Part shown: piece by piece, positions 1 through 5,647 of the stretch
How positions within the stretch are numbered: the stretch's first letter is position 1
How the letters are laid out: each line of letters opens with the position of its first letter
Source: Trueperaceae bacterium
Lineage (GTDB): Bacteria > Deinococcota > Deinococci > Deinococcales > Trueperaceae
Assembly: GCA_007130445.1 (NCBI GenBank)
Contig: SLSM01000208.1
Location: 1 to 6,462, forward strand
DNA: 6,462 nucleotides
Direction of reading: 5' to 3'
Translations under genes and position numbers: made by a program
Notes under the pieces: generated by a model
Told to the model about the DNA's origin: nothing
Seen by the model: only the letters and a program-made list of their open reading frames with translations
Databases searched by the model: none

Positions 1-1718
1 GGCTGGCGATGCTCGGCTCCGGGCTGGCGGTGCGCGCCGGCGAGCACCTCTCCGTCGACGTGGTGACCAGGCAGTTGCCCAAGACCGTCCAGCGCTGGCT
101 CGAGCGCCTGGTGTGGCTCGGCGTCGCCGCCTTCGGCGTGTATCTCGTCGCGTACGGCTGGGAGCTGTCGCAGCGCACCATGCTGCAGACCTTCTCGGCC
201 ACCCGGCTCCCCGTGGGCTGGATGTATCTCGGTATCCCGTTCGGAGGCGCTCTCGTCGCCTTCTACTCCGTGCGCAACGTGTTCAGGCCGCCGGTCGCCG
301 ACCTCGACGCAGTGGTCGAGATCGCGCAGGTCCGGGGCAACTGGACCGTTCGGCTCACGATGGCTGCGATCCTGGCGTTCATCGGCGGTGGCGCGTTCGT
401 GGTGTTCGGGGCCGACGTGCTCATGGGCCCGGTCGGCGTGCTGCTCGGCGGCGTCGCGCTGCTGATGCTGCTCGGCGTTCCGATCGCCATCGCCCTCGGG
501 ATCGCCTGCCTGGCCACCGTCCTCACGCTCGACCTCCCCCCCTTGATCGTCGCCCAGCGCATGGCCAACGGGGTCAACTCCACGCCGCTCCTCGCCATCC
601 CGTTCTTCATCCTGGCTGGGTTGATCATGGCCGAGGGCGGCATCGCCAGCCGGCTGGTCGAGTTCGCGCGCGTCCTCGTGGGACCCATCCGGGGCGGCCT
701 GGCGATGGTGAACGTCGTGTCGTCGATGCTGTTCGGCGGCGCCTCGGGCTCCGCCGTCGCCGACGTGTCGGCCAACGGCTCCATCCTGATCCCGATGATG
801 AAGAAGAAGGGCTACGACGCCGACTTCAGCGTCGGCGTCACGGTCGCGAGCTCCGTGCAGGGCATCATCATCCCGCCCAGCCACAACGCCGTCATCTACA
901 GCCTCGCCGCCGGCGGCGTGTCGATCAGCGCGCTCTTCCTGGCGGGCTACGTGCCCGGCATCATGATCGGCGTGGCGCTGATGCTCGCCTGCTACGTGCT
1001 GGCGCTGCGTCGCGGCTACCCGTCGGACAGCCGGCCGCCGCCGCTCGAGTCGCTCAAGGTCTCGCTCGTCGCCATCCCCGGGCTGGCCGTCGGCCTGATC
1101 ATCGTCGGCGGCATCGCCTTCGGCTGGTTCACGGCGACCGAGGCAGCCGCGATCGGCACGGTGGTCGCCTTCCTGGTCGCGACGCTGATCTACCGCGAGA
1201 TGAGCCCGCGTAAGCTCTGGGTCGCGACGCTGCAGGCGGTGCGCACCATCTCGATCGTGATCTTCCTGATCGCCACCGCCAGCGCCTTCGCGTGGCTGAT
1301 GGCCTACCTGCGCATCCCCACGCTGCTCGCGAACGGGATCCTGTCGGTCACCGACAACCCCATCTTGCTGATGGCCATGATCAACCTGCTGCTGCTGATG
1401 CTCGGCGCGATCATGGACATGGCACCCCTGATCCTGATCCTGACGCCCATCTTGCTGCCGATCGTCACGGCCGACCCGATCAACATGAGCGCGGTGCACT
1501 TCGGCATCGTCCTGCTCCTGAACCTCGGTCTCGGCCTCACCACGCCACCGGTGGGCACGGCGCTCTTCGTCGGCTGCGCCATCGGCAAGATCCGCATCGA
1601 GCGCGCCAGCCGAGCGATGGTCTTCCTGTGGCCGCCGCTGCTCGTGGTGCTCCTGCTGGTCACCTACTTCCCCTGGTTCGTCAACGTCGTGCCGAACCTC
1701 TTCGGCGTGCGGCAGTGA
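1..1718 (+). CDS. TRAP transporter fused small-large permease (DctQM), 5' partial
   Basis: This is the membrane part of a tripartite ATP-independent periplasmic (TRAP) importer, which takes up carboxylate-type or sugar-acid solutes using an ion gradient. The open frame enters from the left edge, so the start is missing. Numbering from the Met at position 9, residues 6-20 (a GEHLSVDVV stretch) and 65-92 (LPVGWMYLGIPFGG) are DctQ hallmarks, with membrane helices near 33-53 and 70-90. A linker at about 92-114 leads into a DctM domain at about 115-569. Clear DctM motifs are LLAIPFFILAGLIM (194-207), SMLFGGASGSAVADVSANGS (239-258, the first re-entrant hairpin), IIPPSHNAVIY (287-297), MDMAPLILILTPILLP (469-484) and HFGIVLLLNLGLGLTTPPVG (497-516). 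It carries many hydrophobic helices, as a DctM should. Small and large subunits are usually separate genes, and fusions are a known minority form. The stop overlaps the oxidoreductase start, implying co-translation. The substrate cannot be read from the permease. The binding protein is presumably upstream. Confidence 0.95.
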   Translation, partial: LAMLGSGLAVRAGEHLSVDVVTRQLPKTVQRWLERLVWLGVAAFGVYLVAYGWELSQRTMLQTFSATRLPVGWMYLGIPFGGALVAFYSVRNVFRPPVADLDAVVEIAQVRGNWTVRLTMAAILAFIGGGAFVVFGADVLMGPVGVLLGGVALLMLLGVPIAIALGIACLATVLTLDLPPLIVAQRMANGVNSTPLLAIPFFILAGLIMAEGGIASRLVEFARVLVGPIRGGLAMVNVVSSMLFGGASGSAVADVSANGSILIPMMKKKGYDADFSVGVTVASSVQGIIIPPSHNAVIYSLAAGGVSISALFLAGYVPGIMIGVALMLACYVLALRRGYPSDSRPPPLESLKVSLVAIPGLAVGLIIVGGIAFGWFTATEAAAIGTVVAFLVATLIYREMSPRKLWVATLQAVRTISIVIFLIATASAFAWLMAYLRIPTLLANGILSVTDNPILLMAMINLLLLMLGAIMDMAPLILILTPILLPIVTADPINMSAVHFGIVLLLNLGLGLTTPPVGTALFVGCAIGKIRIERASRAMVFLWPPLLVVLLLVTYFPWFVNVVPNLFGVRQ

Positions 1719-2776
1719 CGGCGGAGGCGTCTGCTGGCGGCGTCGGCGGCGGTGCGCGCACGGACGATCGACCCGTGCGCGTCGGTGTCGTCGGTGCCGG
1801 GATAGCGGCCGGCTGGTTCGTCGACCTGCTGCGGCGTTCGGGCGACGCCGAGTGCGTGGCCGTGCTGCGCGCACCCGGCGGCGACCGCGCCGAGGCCGGC
1901 GCACGCCTGGGTGTGCGTGCGCTCGACGACGCGGACGCGTTCTACGGTCTCGGCCTCGACGCCGTGGTCGTCACCTCGCCCAGCGGCCTGCACGCCGAGC
2001 ACGCCAGCACGGCGCTCGAGCACGGCTGCCACGTGCTGGTCGAGAAGCCGATCACGATCACGGGTGCCGCCGGCGAGCGCCTCGTCGCACTCGCGCACCA
2101 GCGTGACCTGCGGCTCGGTGTCGTGTTCCAGCGGCGCGCGGATCCCGTCTTCCGCCACGTCGCGGCGGCGATCCACGGCGGTGCGATCGGCACGGTGGTG
2201 GCCGTCGGCCTCACGCTGCCCTACCACCGCGACGACGCGTACTACGCCAGCGCCGCCTGGCGCGGCACCTGGGCGCTCGACGGCGGCGGCGTGCTGATGA
2301 ACCAGGGCATCCACCTGCTCGACGTGTTGGTGTGGTGGTTCGGCGACCCCGACGACGTGCGGGCGTTCGCGGCCACCCAGGCGCGTGCCGTCGAGGTCGA
2401 GGACACCGCCGCCGTGGCGCTGCGCTTCGGCCCTGGCCCGGCAGCGGGCGCCCTCGGCACGGTGCTCGCCACCACAGCGTCGTCACCCGGACACCCGCAC
2501 GCGCTCGACGTGCTCGGCACACGCGGCAGCCTGCGCCTCGAGGGCGAGCGCGTGGTGCGATGGGACGTCGCGGGCGCGCCGCCGCCGAACGCGAGCGAGA
2601 CGGCCGACGGTGGCGCGCGCGACCCGCGCGCCACCGACACCACGAACCACGGCCGCGTGCTCGCCGACTTCCTGGTGGCGCTGCGCGAGGGGCGCGAACC
2701 GCTCGTGGACGGCCGCGAGGCGCTGCGCTCGCTCGCGCTCGTGGAGCGGGTCTATCGGGCGGCCGGACTGCGCTGA
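1715..2776 (+). CDS. Gfo/Idh/MocA family NAD(P)-dependent oxidoreductase
   Basis: This is a cytoplasmic dehydrogenase of about 353 residues, normal for the family, which oxidises hydroxyl groups of sugars, inositols, sugar acids or nucleotide sugars. The N-terminal Rossmann fold shows VRVGVVGAGIAAGWF at 21-35 (GxGxxx dinucleotide loop). VDAVVVTSPSGLHAEHA-type sequence at about 81-97 is followed by HVLVEKPIT (106-114), whose Lys111 is the usual catalytic EKP lysine. The C-terminal domain carries WRGTW (182-186), then DGGGVLMNQGIHLLD (189-203) with the likely catalytic His200. The W-RGTW-DGGG-NQGIH spacing recalls nucleotide-sugar 3-dehydrogenases of the WbpB/WlbA kind, but substrate is not decidable. 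I chose the GTG at 1715 because it overlaps the TRAP stop as GTGA. No Shine-Dalgarno is evident, and the first 20 residues are Gly/Ala-rich and outside the fold, so the GTG at 1775 is a real alternative. The coupling to TRAP suggests it acts on the imported solute. Confidence 0.93.
   Translation: MTAEASAGGVGGGARTDDRPVRVGVVGAGIAAGWFVDLLRRSGDAECVAVLRAPGGDRAEAGARLGVRALDDADAFYGLGLDAVVVTSPSGLHAEHASTALEHGCHVLVEKPITITGAAGERLVALAHQRDLRLGVVFQRRADPVFRHVAAAIHGGAIGTVVAVGLTLPYHRDDAYYASAAWRGTWALDGGGVLMNQGIHLLDVLVWWFGDPDDVRAFAATQARAVEVEDTAAVALRFGPGPAAGALGTVLATTASSPGHPHALDVLGTRGSLRLEGERVVRWDVAGAPPPNASETADGGARDPRATDTTNHGRVLADFLVALREGREPLVDGREALRSLALVERVYRAAGLR
2608..2636 (+). repeat. Perfect 12-bp inverted repeat inside the oxidoreductase gene
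   Basis: The arms cggtggcgcgcg (2608-2619) and cgcgcgccaccg (2625-2636) are exact reverse complements around a 5-base loop (cgacc). The element encodes the Asp-Gly-Gly-Ala-Arg-Asp-Pro-Arg-Ala-Thr stretch, which lies in a variable Pro/Ala/Asp-rich loop before the last conserved helices. In RNA it would be a very stable GC hairpin. It may be no more than biased GC codon use, or it may affect mRNA folding or decay. There is no T-tract after it, so it does not look like a classical terminator. Confidence 0.6.
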
Positions 2777-2828
2777 GTCGGCCTGGTGGCAGCGCTCGAC
2801 CGGGCTTCCGACGTTGCTTCCCGTGGGT

Positions 2829-2853
2829 GCGCGTGACGCGGCTCGACACGCGC
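2829..2853. promoter_or_regulatory. Interrupted inverted repeat overlapping the -35 region
   Basis: The arms gcgcgtg (2829-2835) and cacgcgc (2847-2853) are exact reverse complements separated by 11 bases. The right arm overlaps the putative -35 box, a common position for a regulator binding site. Arms of this length and spacing would also suit a small hairpin at the end of the upstream transcript. The arms are CG-rich, so chance formation is quite possible in this composition. Confidence 0.3.
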
Positions 2854-2874
2854 GGCGCACCGAGCGCCTATAAT
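2843..2874 (+). promoter_or_regulatory. Candidate sigma-70-type promoter for the ABC importer operon
   Basis: A perfect TATAAT lies at 2869-2874, in an otherwise very GC-rich 171-base gap (2777-2947) between the oxidoreductase and the binding-protein gene. The best -35 match is TCGACA at 2843-2848 (five of six to TTGACA), but it leaves a 20-base spacer, longer than the optimal 17. At the optimal spacing the -35 (acacgc) is poor, so an activator may be needed. Transcription would start near 2881, giving a leader of about 67 bases. The rest of the gap shows no gene. No clear T-tailed terminator for the upstream oxidoreductase is visible. Confidence 0.65.
2854..2868. promoter_or_regulatory. Short inverted repeat abutting the -10 box
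   Basis: ggcgc (2854-2858) and gcgcc (2864-2868) are exact reverse complements with a 5-base centre (accga), filling the spacer immediately before TATAAT. A protein bound here would block or reshape the promoter. A 5-bp arm is weak evidence on its own. Confidence 0.2.
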
Positions 2875-2932
2875 CAGCGTGCTGGAAGGCCACAATTCGA
2901 CCCGGTCGCGCACCCCACGCGGCCACGCCCCG

Positions 2933-2939
2933 AAAGGAG
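2933..2939 (+). promoter_or_regulatory. Strong Shine-Dalgarno site of the binding-protein gene
   Basis: AAAGGAG sits 8 bases before the ATG at 2948, a near-ideal ribosome site and much the best in the window. It decides the start of the binding-protein gene against the in-frame GTG at 2879, which lies at the predicted transcription start. It fits the high expression usual for periplasmic binding proteins. Confidence 0.85.
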
Positions 2940-2947
2940 CACACCCC

Positions 2948-4606
2948 ATGCGGAGCCTCGTGCCGAAGCCGCTGGCCGTGTTGGCCCTCGCCGCGATGGT
3001 CGTCGTCGGCGTCGCCCACGCGCAGAGCACCGCGACGGTCCTCCTCCCGGAGGACCTGGCGACCATGAACCCGTACACCACGACGGCGCTGATCACCATG
3101 CAGGTGGTGCCGGCGATCGTCGAGCCCCTCGTCGGGGTCGACCCGGACGGTCAGTACTATCCGATCCTGGCTCGTGAGGTGCCCACCGTCGCGAACGGCG
3201 GCGTCAGCGAGGACGGCCGCACCGTCACGTGGCGGCTGCTCGAGGGCGTCGTCTGGTCCGACGGAGCCCCCGTGACGGCGGACGACGTGGTCTTCACCTA
3301 CGAGGCGGCCACCACGGGGACCGACACCGTGAGGGCCGGCGCGTTCGCCGCGATCGAGGCGATCGAGGCCGTCGACGACACGACCGTGGAGGTCCGCTAC
3401 GGCGAGTACAACTCGTCGTACCTCGACCAGTTCCAGTGGGGCATCCTGCCGCGGCACGCCACCGGCGACCCGGCCGACATGTCGACCTGGGGCTTCAACC
3501 GCGCGCCGATCGGCACGGGCCCGTTCGCCCTGGCCGAGTGGCGCACCGGCGATCGCATCATTCTGGAGGCGAACGCGCGCGTGCGCGAGGAGCGCGCTCC
3601 ACGGCTCGAGCGCGTCGTGTTCATGGTCGTCCCGAGCGAGGAGACGCGGGCCGCCATGATGCAGCGCGGCGACGGCGACGTGATGCTGTGGCCCGGTACC
3701 AACCTGCGCGACGTGTGGGACGCCACGGAGCTCGTCAACCTCGACACCGCGCCCGAGATCTGGATCCTGCGCATGTTCCTCAACCTCGGCGAGCGCGGCA
3801 ACCCGGTCGAGGGGCAGGCGCCGCACCCCATCCTCGGTGACGTCCGCGTGCGCCAGGCCCTCGCCTACGGGATCGACTACGACCTGCTGATCGACGTCCT
3901 GGCCGAGGGGCGCGTGCTGCGCGCCACGTCGCCGTTCCAGCTCGGTTGGTACGCCTGCGAGCAGGACGGTTACACGTACGACATCGAGCGCGCGGCCGCG
4001 CTGCTCGACGAGGCCGGCTGGATGATGGGTGACGACGGCGTGCGCGTGGCGCAGGGTGCGCCGCACGCGCCGGACGGCACGCGCCTGAGCCTCGAGATGG
4101 TCGGCTACAGCGACTTCCGGCTGCTGGAGCAGACGATGCTCGTGATCGGCGACCTGTACCGCGACCTCGGCGTCGCGACCGAGGTGCGCACGGTCGAGAT
4201 GAGCGTCCTGTTCGGCGGTTGGAGCGATCGCGCCGCGCGCAAGACCGGCGACTTCGACATCCTCGTCTACGACACCGGCACCGGCATCAACCCGCAGCTG
4301 CACGTGTTCGACCTGCTCCACTCGAGCAACATCCCGCGCGAGGAGAACGACGGCGCCGGCGGCAACTACGCGCGCTGGTCGAACGCGCGCGCCGACGAAC
4401 TGCTCGAGCTTGGCGGCACCAGCCCCGACCTGGACGAGCGGCGCGCGGCCTACTGCGAGGTCGCCGAGTTGGTGCACGACGACGTCCCTCAGATCTTCCT
4501 GTACCAGTTCGCGGGCGGCCACGCCTACGCGTCGCGGCTGCAGGCCTTCCAGACGAGCACCTGGGCCGGACTGGCGTGGAACATCGCGGACTGGCACCTC
4601 GAGTAG
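2948..4606 (+). CDS. ABC importer periplasmic binding protein, family 5 (peptide/nickel type)
   Basis: This is the extracytoplasmic solute-binding component of a DppA/OppA-type ABC importer. It binds the solute in the periplasm and delivers it to the two permeases encoded just downstream. The product is 552 residues, normal for the family. Residues 1-25 form a signal peptide (Arg2 and Lys7, a hydrophobic core, then VAHA) with probable cleavage before Gln26. There is no lipobox cysteine, so the mature protein should be soluble. The family signature VWSDGAPVTADDVVF lies at 102-116. DVRVRQALAYGIDYDLL starts at 298, and an LLDEAGW...GDDGVRV stretch follows in the second half, as expected for these proteins. 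The start is fixed by the Shine-Dalgarno site and the signal peptide. Family 5 proteins bind oligopeptides, nickel, haem, opines or oligosaccharides, and the pocket does not reveal which. Proximity to a sugar-type dehydrogenase makes a carbohydrate conceivable, but this is only inference. Confidence 0.96.
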   Translation: MRSLVPKPLAVLALAAMVVVGVAHAQSTATVLLPEDLATMNPYTTTALITMQVVPAIVEPLVGVDPDGQYYPILAREVPTVANGGVSEDGRTVTWRLLEGVVWSDGAPVTADDVVFTYEAATTGTDTVRAGAFAAIEAIEAVDDTTVEVRYGEYNSSYLDQFQWGILPRHATGDPADMSTWGFNRAPIGTGPFALAEWRTGDRIILEANARVREERAPRLERVVFMVVPSEETRAAMMQRGDGDVMLWPGTNLRDVWDATELVNLDTAPEIWILRMFLNLGERGNPVEGQAPHPILGDVRVRQALAYGIDYDLLIDVLAEGRVLRATSPFQLGWYACEQDGYTYDIERAAALLDEAGWMMGDDGVRVAQGAPHAPDGTRLSLEMVGYSDFRLLEQTMLVIGDLYRDLGVATEVRTVEMSVLFGGWSDRAARKTGDFDILVYDTGTGINPQLHVFDLLHSSNIPREENDGAGGNYARWSNARADELLELGGTSPDLDERRAAYCEVAELVHDDVPQIFLYQFAGGHAYASRLQAFQTSTWAGLAWNIADWHLE

Positions 4607-4633
4607 GACCGGCCGCCTCGTGACCACGACGCC

Positions 4634-4665
4634 GCGGTGGGAGGCCCCGCTCGGCCTCCCACCGC
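4634..4665 (+). promoter_or_regulatory. Perfect 13-bp intercistronic stem-loop between binding protein and permease
   Basis: The arms gcggtgggaggcc (4634-4646) and ggcctcccaccgc (4653-4665) are exact reverse complements around a 6-base loop (ccgctc). The stem fills half of the 63-base gap after the binding-protein stop and ends four bases before the permease ATG at 4670. No T-tract follows, so efficient intrinsic termination is unlikely. The left arm contains GGGAGG, the only Shine-Dalgarno-like sequence nearby, and it is paired with CCTCCC in the right arm. Such hairpins between binding-protein and permease genes are known (for example malE-malF) to protect the upstream message from 3' decay and lower downstream expression. 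Confidence 0.8.
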
Positions 4666-4669
4666 CCGC

Positions 4670-5647
4670 ATGACGCGCTACGTGGTGCGGCGGCTGCTGG
4701 AGAGCGTGCCGCTGCTGATCGTCGTGAGCGCGCTGGTGTTCGCGCTGCTGCAGGCGAGTCCCGGCAGCCCGCTGGCGCAGCTCGAGCGCGACCCGACCAT
4801 CACCCAGGCCGACCTGGAACGCATCGCGCTCGAACGCGGCCTGCTCGACCCAGCGCCCGTCCAGTACGCGCGCTGGGTCGCGGGCGCGCTCCGCGGTGAC
4901 TTCGGTCGCTCCATGCAGACCGGCCGACCGGTGACCACCGAGATCCTGGAGCGTCTCCCGAACACGGCCGTCTTGGTGCTCACGGCGTTCGTGTTCACGC
5001 TGCTGGTCGCCATCCCGGTCGGCGTGCTCAGCGCCGTGCGCCAGTACTCGCCGTTCGATCACGCGGTCACCACGCTGGCGTTCATGGGCCAGTCGATCCC
5101 GATCTTCTGGCTCGGTCTGATGCTGATCCTGGTCTTCTACTTCGCGCTCTCGAACCCCTTCACGGGCGGCCCGCTCTTCCCGCCGGGCGGCATGGCGACC
5201 ACCGGCATGGAGCACTCCTGGACGAACCGCGCCTGGCACCTGGTGCTGCCGGTGGTGATGCTCTCGAGCACCTGGGTGGCGTGGTACACGCGGTTCCTGC
5301 GGGCCTCGATGCTCGAGGTCCTGAACCAGGACTACGTCCGGACCGCGCGGGCCAAGGGCCTGGCCGAGCGGCGTGTCGTGTTCCGCCACGCGCTGCGCAA
5401 CGCCGCACTGCCGCTCGTCACGCTGATCGCGCTCGACCTGCCGATGGTCTTCTCGGGCGCGCTGTTCACCGAGACGATCTTCAGCTGGCCGGGCATGGGC
5501 AGGTTGTTCTTCCAGTCCGCGCTGCGCCGCGACTACCCGGTGCTCATGGCGATCGTCATGTTCACCTCGGTGCTGATCGTGGTCGCCAACCTGCTGGCCG
5601 ACGTCGCCTACGCCTACATCGACCCCAGGATCCGTTATGACTGGTGA
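4670..5647 (+). CDS. ABC importer permease, DppB/OppB type
   Basis: This is the first inner-membrane subunit of the peptide/nickel-type ABC importer, forming half of the transport channel. It is 325 residues long, normal for the family. The N-terminus MTRYVVRRLLESVPLLIVVS with the following ALVFALLQASPGSP is the classical DppB opening. A periplasmic region at about 31-95 includes LERGLLDPAPVQYARWV and GDFGRSM. Membrane helices follow near 100-122, 134-160, 188-208, 250-272 and 290-314. The ATPase-coupling (EAA) loop is seen as YVRTARAKGLAERRVVFRHALRNAALP from about 222. LFTETIFSWPGMGRLFF (265-281) and the terminal AYIDPRIRYDW are further family marks. I chose the ATG at 4670 because the family motif begins there. 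An upstream in-frame GTG at 4637 lies inside the stem-loop and would add 11 unconserved residues. No free Shine-Dalgarno precedes the ATG. Its end overlaps the next permease by 11 bases. Confidence 0.96.
   Translation: MTRYVVRRLLESVPLLIVVSALVFALLQASPGSPLAQLERDPTITQADLERIALERGLLDPAPVQYARWVAGALRGDFGRSMQTGRPVTTEILERLPNTAVLVLTAFVFTLLVAIPVGVLSAVRQYSPFDHAVTTLAFMGQSIPIFWLGLMLILVFYFALSNPFTGGPLFPPGGMATTGMEHSWTNRAWHLVLPVVMLSSTWVAWYTRFLRASMLEVLNQDYVRTARAKGLAERRVVFRHALRNAALPLVTLIALDLPMVFSGALFTETIFSWPGMGRLFFQSALRRDYPVLMAIVMFTSVLIVVANLLADVAYAYIDPRIRYDW
5627..5630 (+). promoter_or_regulatory. Shine-Dalgarno site of the second permease, within the first permease gene
   Basis: AGGA lies 6 bases before the ATG at 5637, inside the last codons of the first permease. 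It supports the overlapping start, with translational coupling between the two membrane subunits. Confidence 0.55.

Noticed and set aside
1292..1714. Upstream extension of the oxidoreductase frame into the TRAP gene
   Set aside because: This part reads as His/Pro/Arg/Ala-rich nonsense overlapping the conserved DctM C-terminal region in another frame. The Gfo/Idh/MocA fold begins only after 1715.
2879..2947. In-frame GTG at 2879 extending the binding protein by 23 residues
   Set aside because: It coincides with the predicted transcription start and has no ribosome site. The extension would put a polar, basic stretch before an otherwise normal signal peptide, while ATG 2948 has AAAGGAG at ideal spacing.
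3589..3600. 12-bp perfect palindrome ggagcgcgctcc inside the binding-protein gene
   Set aside because: It encodes a normal part of the protein, has no loop, and is a simple GC alternation likely to arise by chance in this composition.
4634..4665. Classical rho-independent terminator ending the binding-protein transcript
   Set aside because: The stem is strong but is followed by ccgcatgacg with no run of T, and the downstream permeases need the same transcript unless another promoter exists. It is kept as a stabilising or attenuating hairpin instead.
4637..4669. In-frame GTG at 4637 as start of the DppB-like permease
   Set aside because: It lies inside the stem-loop arm with no upstream Shine-Dalgarno sequence. 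The family's conserved N-terminus begins exactly at ATG 4670.
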